A DNA stretch of 5,275 nucleotides from an uncultured Ruminococcus sp. (lineage in GTDB: Bacteria; Bacillota; Clostridia; Oscillospirales; Ruminococcaceae): NCBI GenBank assembly GCA_945876405.1, contig CAMCOJ010000180.1, forward strand, positions 1 through 5,275, written 5' to 3'. Under the pieces are notes generated by a model, which did no database searches, was not told where the DNA came from, and was given only the letters and a program-made list of their open reading frames with translations. Within the stretch, counting starts at the first letter, position 1, and every line of letters begins with the position of its first letter. A program made the position numbers and the translations under genes. Positions 1 to 5,171 of the stretch are shown piece by piece.

Positions 1-45
1 ACACAAGGAGTATCGTCGGCAGCGTCAGATGTGTATAAGAGACAG
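1..45 (+). other. Illumina Nextera i5 adapter (sequencing artefact)
   Basis: This is not genomic sequence. Positions 27-45 are the 19-base Tn5 mosaic end used in Nextera libraries (AGATGTGTATAAGAGACAG). Positions 13-26 are the Nextera read-1 tail TCGTCGGCAGCGTC. Positions 5-12 (AAGGAGTA) match the i5 index I remember as S507/N507, and positions 1-4 (ACAC) are the last bases of the P5 arm. Order and orientation are exactly those of a Nextera i5 adapter joined to an insert that begins at 46. The assembler extended the contig into untrimmed adapter, so the real contig end is at 46 and the gene there is cut by the assembly, not by a biological event. Confidence 0.98.
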
Positions 46-286
46 ATTTTTGAGCATCCTGAGTGGAATTAATATTTATCGGTTTTCCTTCCATGTATAT
101 TGAGCCGCCGTCCTTTTGGTAGACACCAGTCAGAACTTTGATAAGAGTTGATTTACCGGCACCGTTTTCGCCCATAAGGGCATGAATTTCGCCTTTGTGC
201 AGGGTGAACTGAACGTCCTGTAAAGCACGGACTCCGGGAAATTCTTTGCATATTCCTTCCAGTTTGAGAATTATATCGTCCTGCAT
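46..286 (-). CDS. Sugar ABC transporter ATP-binding protein, N-terminal fragment
   Basis: This is the first 80 codons of the ATPase of a monosaccharide ABC importer (MglA/RbsA/YtfR type), which would power uptake of a sugar delivered by the binding protein encoded just upstream. The translation begins MQDDIILKLEGICKEF. It carries the family's typical FPGVRAL stretch at residues 17-23 and a perfect Walker A motif GENGAGKST at 39-47, followed by LIKVLTGVY and a GG-S-I strand. Family members are about 500 residues with two fused ATPase halves, so about 84% is missing. The Q-loop, signature motif, Walker B and the second half lie beyond the contig end. The ATG at 284-286 is supported by GGAGG (minus strand, 295-299) eight bases upstream. 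The reading frame runs open into the adapter at 45, which truncates it artificially. The permease genes are expected next. Confidence 0.93.
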
Positions 287-330
287 TAATATCGCCTCCA
301 GTAATTAAAAATGTAAAAATAAAGGAATAA

Positions 331-345
331 AAGTTGTAACAACTT
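331..345. repeat. Small dyad in the leader of the ATPase gene
   Basis: A perfect 6-base inverted repeat, AAGTTG then TAA then CAACTT, lies about 45 bases upstream of the ATPase start. It could be a short operator or a weak hairpin in the transcript. With a three-base loop and AT-rich arms it may equally be chance. No convincing promoter was found next to it. Confidence 0.3.
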
Positions 346-356
346 GATGAACTGTT

Positions 357-418
357 TATAAAAACCGCGGCCGATACAAGGATTATATATCCATATATTC
401 AGAGCCGCGCTTTTTATA
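357..418 (-). terminator. Hairpin between binding-protein and ATPase genes (partial terminator)
   Basis: Two 15-base arms at 357-371 and 404-418 pair with a single C/C mismatch. Read on the minus strand, the stem has an A-run before it, a GC-rich core (GCGCGGC with GCCGCGG) and TTTTTATA after it, the classic form of an intrinsic terminator. The arms are A/T-run symmetric, so it could also work on the other strand. A smaller GGAT/ATCC stem at 380-392 sits in the loop. It begins 32 bases after the binding-protein stop codon, and the ATPase gene follows 71 bases further on. In sugar ABC operons such a hairpin commonly allows partial read-through and stabilises the upstream mRNA, giving far more binding protein than transporter. 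That role is inferred here. Confidence 0.8.
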
Positions 419-449
419 TATGATTTTAAGAAAACATGAAATATTTTAA

Positions 450-1472
450 TCAGATTCCGTACTGGTCAACGTCATCCTGTGTTATGGAAGCCGCATCAAA
501 GCCCTTTTCTTCCATTACTACAACCTTGCTTGCAGGTGACTTTCCGTTTTCGAGATCCCTGATAATTTCATCAATGTATGATGCCTGGAAAGGATTGCAC
601 TGTCCGTCATAGTTCCAGTTGCCCTTAAGTAGTTCTTCAAGAGCCCATTTGTTGCAGTCAAATCCCATAACTATAACGTCCTTGCCGACACCGTGAGAGA
701 TGTTTGCCTTGTCAAGAGCAGCAACAGCACCCTTAGCCATATCGTCATTTTCAGCATAAATTACGTTGAACTTTTTACCTGAGTCAATTACAGACTGAAC
801 AATCTGCTGAGCTGTTTCAGCATTCCAGTCAGCAGTCTGCTGAGTGATGAGATTCCATGAAGCTTCTTTCTTTACCATCTCATCGAGAGCACCTGTACGG
901 CCAATCTGAGCTGATGAACCTACAACACCCTGAATATGTACAACGTTGTATTCTGAAAGTTTCTGTGAAGCGAGCCAGTTTACAGCTGTTTCACCTTCCT
1001 TAGCCATATCTGAAACTATTGAAGCTTCATAAAGGCTGTCATCAGCATCAATTGTACGGTCAAAAAGAATAACCTTGATTTCCTGTGCCTGGGCATCCTT
1101 GAGAACTGAATCCCAGCCTGATGTGCCGGCTGCTGAAATGAGCAGGTAGTCAACTTCGTCCTGAATGAACTGCTGTGCATAAGCAATCTGTTCATCATTC
1201 TTAAGACTGTATGCAAAGTGAGTCTCGTATCCATTTTCTTCCGTGAATGTAGCCTTCATATCCTTATCGTTTGCATTACGATAACCTGATTCGTTAGGGT
1301 CATTATTGATGATACCAACCTTGATAAGTTCTCCTGAACCCTTGTTATCTGCTGCAGGGGCATCGTTGTTAGCCAAACCGGAATTTCCACCTGCTGCAGG
1401 TCCGCATCCTGTGAGTGCACAAAGCCCAAGTGTTACACTGAATAAAATTGCTAAAGTTTTCTTAATTTTCAT
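450..1472 (-). CDS. Sugar ABC transporter substrate-binding lipoprotein (YtfQ-like)
   Basis: This is an extracytoplasmic sugar receptor that would hand its ligand to the ABC importer encoded downstream. Residues 1-23 are a lipoprotein signal peptide: MKIKK, a hydrophobic core, then lipobox LTGC with the lipidated Cys at 23. A flexible Gly/Ala/Asn linker follows to about residue 48, then a type 1 periplasmic-binding-protein fold (about 50-320). The sequence follows the YtfQ subgroup: ESGYR at 61-65, SGWDSVLKDA at 118-127, FDR at 137-139, GSSAQIGR at 185-192, NDDMAKGA at 242-249, GFD at 270-272 and QCNPF at 291-295. Several of these hold the family's sugar-contacting residues. E. coli YtfQ binds galactofuranose, but the AraR-like neighbour makes L-arabinose or another pentose a plausible ligand; the sequence cannot decide. 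The start has GGGAGG (minus strand, 1481-1486) eight bases upstream. It is full length at 340 residues. Confidence 0.93.
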   Translation of the reverse strand: MKIKKTLAILFSVTLGLCALTGCGPAAGGNSGLANNDAPAADNKGSGELIKVGIINNDPNESGYRNANDKDMKATFTEENGYETHFAYSLKNDEQIAYAQQFIQDEVDYLLISAAGTSGWDSVLKDAQAQEIKVILFDRTIDADDSLYEASIVSDMAKEGETAVNWLASQKLSEYNVVHIQGVVGSSAQIGRTGALDEMVKKEASWNLITQQTADWNAETAQQIVQSVIDSGKKFNVIYAENDDMAKGAVAALDKANISHGVGKDVIVMGFDCNKWALEELLKGNWNYDGQCNPFQASYIDEIIRDLENGKSPASKVVVMEEKGFDAASITQDDVDQYGI

Positions 1473-1513
1473 TTGGTTTTCCTCCCAATCTCAGATAAAA
1501 TTAATAAAAATGA

Positions 1514-1527
1514 TGTAACCGTTTTCG
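1514..1527 (-). promoter_or_regulatory. Possible catabolite responsive element (cre) in the transporter leader
   Basis: On the minus strand, CGAAAACGGTTACA matches 12 of 14 positions of the CcpA consensus TGWAARCGYTWNCW as I remember it. It lies 42-55 bases upstream of the binding-protein start codon, downstream of both candidate promoters, where a bound CcpA would block transcription. Glucose repression of a secondary sugar transporter would make sense in the Bacillota. The consensus is loose, so a chance match remains possible. Confidence 0.4.
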
Positions 1528-1541
1528 AAATAAGCCTGGTA

Positions 1542-1557
1542 TTTTACACATACAAAT
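1542..1557 (-). promoter_or_regulatory. AraR-like operator, site A
   Basis: On the minus strand, ATTTGTATGTGTAAAA matches 12 of 16 positions of the Bacillus subtilis AraR operator consensus ATTTGTACGTACAAAT (recalled). The left half-site ATTTGTA is perfect and the right half is degenerate. It sits 70-85 bases upstream of the binding-protein start, downstream of the candidate promoters, and would suit repression by blocking elongation. Confidence 0.5.
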
Positions 1558-1592
1558 TCTGACGTAACCACTGCTTTTCTTAGGTTGTATTT

Positions 1593-1662
1593 ATTTTAAC
1601 ATAATACACAATATGAAATCAAGAACTAAACTTACTATAATACTCAAAAAATATTTGTGCAA
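1593..1662 (-). promoter_or_regulatory. Candidate promoters for the sugar transporter operon
   Basis: Two minus-strand candidates are visible. The first has TTGATT (1617-1622), an 18-base spacer and TAAAAT (1593-1598), and would start near 1586. The second has TTGCAC (1657-1662), a 17-base spacer and TATAGT (1634-1639), and would start near 1627. Both have good -10 boxes and weak -35 boxes, as expected for a regulated gene, and both give a leader longer than 100 bases that includes site A and the cre-like site. I cannot choose between them. Confidence 0.4.
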
Positions 1663-1670
1663 AACTACCA

Positions 1671-1686
1671 AATTGTATGTAAAAAA
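1671..1686 (+). promoter_or_regulatory. AraR-like operator, site B
   Basis: AATTGTATGTAAAAAA matches 12 of 16 positions of the recalled AraR consensus, with both half-sites partly kept. It lies between the divergent promoters, about 34 bases upstream of the repressor gene's -35 box and just upstream of the second minus-strand promoter candidate. Together with site A, about 130 bases away, it could allow looping by a dimeric repressor, as described for AraR of B. subtilis. Confidence 0.5.
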
Positions 1687-1719
1687 TATCACTTACAGCT
1701 GAAATTAGTGTACATATTA

Positions 1720-1748
1720 TTGACAAACTCATTTTTTAGATGTATTAT
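1720..1748 (+). promoter_or_regulatory. Sigma-A type promoter of the AraR-like gene
   Basis: A perfect -35 box TTGACA (1720-1725), an optimal 17-base spacer and a -10 box TATTAT (1743-1748, five of six consensus) point at the repressor gene. Transcription would start near 1755, leaving a leader of about 29 bases with the GAGGAG ribosome binding site. An AraR-like motif covers the predicted start point, suggesting autoregulation. Confidence 0.85.
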
Positions 1749-1764
1749 ATTTGTATGAAACCCA
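1749..1764 (+). promoter_or_regulatory. AraR-like half-site C at the repressor's own start point
   Basis: ATTTGTATGAAACCCA has a perfect left half-site but only 9 of 16 positions of the full AraR consensus. Its position, directly after the -10 box and over the predicted +1, is suited to autorepression. The 13 bases TATTTGTATGAAA (1748-1760) recur exactly at 5171-5183, again just after a strong promoter. Confidence 0.4.
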
Positions 1765-1783
1765 GTGAGGAGTTGTATTTATT

Positions 1784-2833
1784 TTGAAAAAATACGAAAT
1801 GCTTTCAGTTGAACTGAAGGAAGGAATACGTTCAGGAAAATATCCTGAAGGAAAAAGTCTTCCCACAGAGGAGGAGCTTTCTTCATCTTACAGCATGAGT
1901 CGTCAGACTGTAAGAAAAGCTCTTCAGATACTTGTAAACGAGGATCTTATAGTCAAGAGACAGGGGAGCGGTTCAGTTGTCAAAGGAAAGGGCTCGGCAC
2001 AGAGAAGTCATATTATAGCAGTTATTGCTACATATATTGATGACTATATCTTTCCCGGACAACTGAGTGCAGTCGAATCAGTTCTTTCTGCCAATGGATA
2101 TACACCTGTAATTGCCGCTACAGGTAACCGTGTATGCAGTGAGAGAACTATACTTGAAGATTTTCTTAACAAACCTATTGATGGTTTTCTTATCGAAGGT
2201 ACGAAAACGGCAATGCCCAACCCGAATTTTGATCTTTATGCACGCCTTTTTAAGCGTCGTCTTCCGGTTGTGTTTTTTAACAGTTATTATCCGGAACTTC
2301 AGGGTTCGATTTCTGTTTGTGCTGACAACAGAAGCGGTGGTTATGAACTTGTAAATTACCTTATCGGCAAAGGTCATGAAAAAATTGCCGGATGTTTCAA
2401 GAGTGACGATATTCAGGGACATCAGCGTTATATGGGATATATATCTGCTCTCAGAGATGCCGGGAAACTGATTGATGATGAGAAGGTTATCTGGTATACA
2501 ACTGAGTCCAAGGAGTCGATGTTTGAAAATCCGGATTCTCTTCTTTCGCGTATAGGAGATTCCACAGCAGTTGTGTGTTATAATGACGATATTGCATTCC
2601 GGCTTATCAGAATACTTGGACAGTACGGAAAACGGATACCAGAGGATATTGCTGTTGCAAGCTTTGATAACAGTAATTTCAGTGAGATATCTCCTGTAAG
2701 AATAACATCTATGTCATATGATGACAGAAACATTGGTCAGATTGCTGCAGCTAAGCTTATTGATCTGCTGAACGGAAAAAAAGTTACATCGGAAGCGGTG
2801 CCGTGGACACTGGCTGAAAAAGAAAGCACCTGA
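1784..2833 (+). CDS. araR: AraR-like transcriptional repressor (GntR head, LacI-type sugar-binding body)
   Basis: This is a cytoplasmic repressor, probably released from DNA by L-arabinose or a related sugar. Residues 1-66 form a GntR winged helix-turn-helix: SLPTEEELSSSYSMSRQTVRKAL at 25-47 is the recognition part and RQGSGSVV at 59-66 the wing. Residues 77-349 form a LacI-type sugar-binding domain. The stretch ATYIDDYIFPG (82-92) and the later KSDDIQGHQRYMG (206-218), YNDDIAF (266-272) and SFDNSNFSEIS (293-303) resemble B. subtilis AraR closely. The length of 349 is near AraR's 362; the C-terminus ends soon after the usual R/K-x-S-T, here KEST. The start is TTG at 1784, supported by GAGGAG (1767-1772) 11 bases upstream; the next in-frame ATG (1799) is too far from it and would clip the first helix. 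It diverges from the transporter genes. The inducer is inferred by homology. Confidence 0.88.
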   Translation: MKKYEMLSVELKEGIRSGKYPEGKSLPTEEELSSSYSMSRQTVRKALQILVNEDLIVKRQGSGSVVKGKGSAQRSHIIAVIATYIDDYIFPGQLSAVESVLSANGYTPVIAATGNRVCSERTILEDFLNKPIDGFLIEGTKTAMPNPNFDLYARLFKRRLPVVFFNSYYPELQGSISVCADNRSGGYELVNYLIGKGHEKIAGCFKSDDIQGHQRYMGYISALRDAGKLIDDEKVIWYTTESKESMFENPDSLLSRIGDSTAVVCYNDDIAFRLIRILGQYGKRIPEDIAVASFDNSNFSEISPVRITSMSYDDRNIGQIAAAKLIDLLNGKKVTSEAVPWTLAEKEST

Positions 2834-2862
2834 AGGATTTATGTTTTAGATTAATAAAAAAG

Positions 2863-2878
2863 ATTTGTATGTGTTAAG
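2863..2878 (+). promoter_or_regulatory. AraR-like site E downstream of the repressor gene
   Basis: ATTTGTATGTGTTAAG matches 11 of 16 positions of the recalled AraR consensus and shares its first 12 bases with site A. It lies 30 bases after the repressor stop codon and about 105 bases upstream of the -35 box of the HD-GYP gene. It could serve as a distant operator for that gene, or simply be a relic. Confidence 0.35.
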
Positions 2879-2903
2879 TTTTATGAAAACCTGTTCGTAA
2901 AAC

Positions 2904-2946
2904 CTGAAATTCCCTCTGTTAATTTGTCTGACAGGGGGAATTTCAG
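2904..2946 (+). terminator. Strong hairpin after the AraR-like gene, probable terminator
   Basis: Arms of 16 bases (2904-2919 and 2931-2946) pair along their whole length with one G-U wobble around an 11-base loop. This is the strongest hairpin in the window. It lies between the repressor stop codon and the next promoter, where a terminator is expected. The bases after it are T-rich (TTGTTCGTGATTTT) but not an unbroken run, so termination may be inefficient. The hairpin is nearly symmetric and could act on both strands. Confidence 0.6.
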
Positions 2947-2982
2947 TTGTTCGTGATTTTGTGCAAAAATATCATAAAATGG

Positions 2983-3011
2983 TTGACAAAAAAGCAGAAA
3001 TATATTAAAAT
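2983..3011 (+). promoter_or_regulatory. Sigma-A type promoter of the HD-GYP gene
   Basis: A perfect TTGACA (2983-2988), a 17-base spacer and TAAAAT (3006-3011, five of six consensus) precede the HD-GYP gene. The predicted start near 3018 gives a leader of about 32 bases. The element TTTTGTGCAAAA (2957-2968), a short palindrome, ends 14 bases upstream of the -35 box and could bind a regulator. The gene therefore appears to be transcribed independently of the repressor gene. Confidence 0.85.
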
Positions 3012-3049
3012 TATATTAGGCTATTATATGATAAAGAGGGTGGGGTATT

Positions 3050-5113
3050 TTGAGTACAGAAAAGAAAATCGGTGTGATTATTTCCATGAATGGTTCTCCT
3101 TATCAGGGGAATTTTATTAAAGGATTTTCTGAAAAAATGACATCATATGGTTATGATGTTCTGGTGTTTTCCGCCCTGAGTAAACGTGGTATGGGAGTAC
3201 GTCACATAACAGGCGAGATGAATATATTTTCACTGATTAATTATGACATGCTTGACGGGATTGCTGTTCTTCCGGATACTCTTCCGTGTGAGCAGAAACA
3301 GATTTCTGAATTCCTTGATAATCTTTACAATAATTTTAAAAAACCTGTAGTATGTGTGGACTATAACGATGAGCGTTTTTCGGTAGTGGATACATCTGAT
3401 GAATCGGGTATGGAAATGCTTACCGACCATATGATAGAAGAACACGGATGCTGTGACATCATGTATGTCGGCGGGGCGGCATCACATTCGCATACTCAGA
3501 TGCGCGAGAAAGGTTACAGAAAATCACTTGAAAAGCATGGAATTGAATTCAGACAGGAAAATGTATTTTACGGAAACTTCTGGTATGATACAGGTGAGAA
3601 AATCCGTGATGTACTTTTTAACAGGGGTGGTCTTCCGGACGCTATAGTCTGTGCAAATGATCCGATGGCACTGAGCATTATAAAACTTCTTGAAGATGAA
3701 GGGTATCATGTTCCTGACGACGTTAATATTGCGGGATACGATAACGAAGATGATGGTTCTGCAGTTCTTGAGTGTGTAACATCATGCATAAGAGATGTAT
3801 ATTCCACCGGATTCAGAACAGCAGTAAAACTCCTTGAACTTATGGGAGAAAAAGTTACGGATCTGTCATGCGAAAACAGAACACGCCTTGTTATTGAAAA
3901 AACCTGCGGTTGTTTTATGAAAGATTACAGTAAGAAAAAATATCAGATTAAAGGATCGGACGGGAGTTTTAAAAGATTTGACAATATTCATTCGGAATAT
4001 AATTTTATGCAGGAGGACATGATCTCAAACGGTACCATAGAAGAGTATATGTTTAATGCCGGGTGGTATATGAGATGTCTTGACCCGTTTGACAGTGCAA
4101 GTGTATTTATTAATGACAATGTTTTCTATTCTGAAGAATCGGGGGACAATGATATTACTGATTACACAGATGATATGATTCTTGTGTATAATAAAAACGG
4201 AATTACCGGAGAACATTCTGCTGATGAAAAACACAAGGTGAAAAGAACTGATATCAGTCCGGAACTGTTTGAGTATAACGGTGAACCATCAGTTTTCTAT
4301 TTTGTACCGTTTCATTATTATGAGAGGTGCTTTGGATATGTTTCACTGCGTTTCCATAAAGAAAACTGTGTATGCAATCCTGCTGTTACAAAGCTTATGA
4401 GAAATATGAATATCTCATTCGAATCGTTGCGAAGGTTTATAAATTACCGTAAGTCACATGAACGCGCTGTTAAGCTTTATCTGGAGAATATTCAGCTTAA
4501 CAATCGTCTTATTGCTACTCAGGAGCAGCTTATTCTTTCATTTGCTGAACTTACAGAATCAAAATCAGGGCAGACGGGAAAACACGTAAAGAGGGTTTCT
4601 GAGTACAGCAGAGTTCTTGGAGAAGCTCTTGGCATGGACAAGGATCAGGTAGAGGTGCTGCGAATGGCATCTATGATGCATGATATAGGAAAGCTGATTA
4701 TACCTGTTTCCATTCTTGAAAAACCGGGAAAACTCACACCGGAAGAATTTGAAGTGATAAAAACTCATGTTACAGAAGGGGAAAGACTTCTTCATAATTC
4801 TACCGGCGAAATACTCAGGGCAGCCCGTCTAATTGCACTTGAACATCATGAAAAGTGGAACGGAAAAGGCTATCTTGGAAAGAAAGGTGAAGAGATTGAT
4901 TATAACAGCACCATAGTTGCTGTTGCTGACGTATATGATGCACTTGTCAGCAAGCGTTCATATAAGGAACCTATGGATCATGAAGAGGCGTACAAAATAA
5001 TTCTCGGGGACAGGGGCGAACATTTTTCACCTAAGGTCATAGATGCTTTTGCAGCTAACTATGATAAAATACTTGATGTTCTGAAGAAGCATCCTGATTC
5101 GGCATTTCTTTGA
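3050..5113 (+). CDS. Cytoplasmic LacI-type sugar-sensor / HD-GYP cyclic-di-GMP phosphodiesterase fusion
   Basis: This is a 687-residue sensor enzyme expected to hydrolyse cyclic-di-GMP under control of a small ligand, probably a sugar. There is no signal peptide, membrane segment or helix-turn-helix: strand one of a LacI-type binding domain (KKIGVIISMNGSPYQGNFIKG) starts at residue 5 and the domain runs to about 285 (ANDPMALSI at 202-210, GYDNEDDG at 229-236), ending in TCGC (285-288). A GAF-like region follows (about 310-440; FVPFHYYERCFGYVSLRF at 418-435), then a helical, possibly coiled-coil linker (about 465-500). The HD-GYP domain spans about 498-680: E503, H512, the HD pair H544/D545 in HDIGK, H573, H599-H600-E601, and D627 in VADVYDAL, so metal ligands appear intact. 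The GYP signature reads GYL (607-609), in a loop one residue shorter than usual. The TTG start has GAGGG (3036-3040) nine bases upstream. Domain calls at both ends are firm; the GAF assignment and the ligand are inferred. Confidence 0.9.
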   Translation: MSTEKKIGVIISMNGSPYQGNFIKGFSEKMTSYGYDVLVFSALSKRGMGVRHITGEMNIFSLINYDMLDGIAVLPDTLPCEQKQISEFLDNLYNNFKKPVVCVDYNDERFSVVDTSDESGMEMLTDHMIEEHGCCDIMYVGGAASHSHTQMREKGYRKSLEKHGIEFRQENVFYGNFWYDTGEKIRDVLFNRGGLPDAIVCANDPMALSIIKLLEDEGYHVPDDVNIAGYDNEDDGSAVLECVTSCIRDVYSTGFRTAVKLLELMGEKVTDLSCENRTRLVIEKTCGCFMKDYSKKKYQIKGSDGSFKRFDNIHSEYNFMQEDMISNGTIEEYMFNAGWYMRCLDPFDSASVFINDNVFYSEESGDNDITDYTDDMILVYNKNGITGEHSADEKHKVKRTDISPELFEYNGEPSVFYFVPFHYYERCFGYVSLRFHKENCVCNPAVTKLMRNMNISFESLRRFINYRKSHERAVKLYLENIQLNNRLIATQEQLILSFAELTESKSGQTGKHVKRVSEYSRVLGEALGMDKDQVEVLRMASMMHDIGKLIIPVSILEKPGKLTPEEFEVIKTHVTEGERLLHNSTGEILRAARLIALEHHEKWNGKGYLGKKGEEIDYNSTIVAVADVYDALVSKRSYKEPMDHEEAYKIILGDRGEHFSPKVIDAFAANYDKILDVLKKHPDSAFL

Positions 5114-5121
5114 TTTTATAA

Positions 5122-5150
5122 TTGACAATATACTGCGGCTGTGTTATACT
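5122..5150 (+). promoter_or_regulatory. Strong promoter for a gene or RNA beyond the window
   Basis: A perfect TTGACA (5122-5127), a 17-base spacer and TATACT (5145-5150, five of six consensus) begin only eight bases after the HD-GYP stop codon. The predicted start is near 5157. At least 118 bases of transcript follow in the window without a convincing gene start, so the product lies to the right and has a long leader, or the transcript is a small RNA. Confidence 0.8.
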
Positions 5151-5170
5151 AATGATAGGTTACACAGCCG
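5136..5170. repeat. Inverted repeat spanning the -10 box and start point
   Basis: CGGCTGTGT (5136-5144) and ACACAGCCG (5162-5170) are a perfect 9-base inverted repeat with a 17-base gap. Its left arm fills the second half of the promoter spacer and its right arm lies just after the predicted start, so the two arms bracket the -10 box. This suggests an operator for a dimeric repressor. It could also fold as a hairpin ending transcripts of the HD-GYP gene, though only TATTTGTATG follows and no proper T-run is present. Confidence 0.55.
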
Positions 5171-5171
5171 T

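Larger units (their letters stand above)
1473..1783. promoter_or_regulatory. Divergent control region between binding protein and AraR-like repressor
   Basis: This 311-base, AT-rich spacer holds no gene. From left to right I see: the ribosome binding site of the minus-strand gene (1481-1486), a catabolite-responsive-element-like site (1514-1527), an AraR-like site (1542-1557, minus strand), two candidate minus-strand promoters (1593-1622 and 1634-1662), a second AraR-like site (1671-1686), the strong plus-strand promoter (1720-1748), a third motif over the plus-strand start point (1749-1764) and the ribosome binding site of the repressor gene (GAGGAG, 1767-1772). This is the expected arrangement for a repressor that controls both itself and a divergent uptake operon. 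Confidence 0.75.

Noticed and set aside
27..45. Tn5/IS50-like mosaic end, possible transposon terminus
   Set aside because: It is contiguous with the Nextera tail and an Illumina index, so it comes from library preparation and not from a resident transposon.
1016..1518. Open frames of about 70 codons on either strand overlapping the binding-protein gene
   Set aside because: They are shadows of a clearly coding 340-residue lipoprotein, lack good start signals, and show no plausible protein features.
2078..2422. 114-codon minus-strand open frame and 80-codon plus-strand frame within the AraR-like gene
   Set aside because: Both lie inside a well-supported regulator gene; the translations look like out-of-frame products and have no family resemblance.
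3028..3050. ATG at 3028 as the start of the HD-GYP gene
   Set aside because: It is out of frame with the long protein. The TTG at 3050 is in frame, is placed nine bases after a GAGGG ribosome binding site, and begins directly before the first strand of the binding domain.
3230..4795. Several 60-76 codon frames on both strands inside the HD-GYP gene
   Set aside because: They overlap a continuous 687-residue protein with conserved domains and have no independent support.
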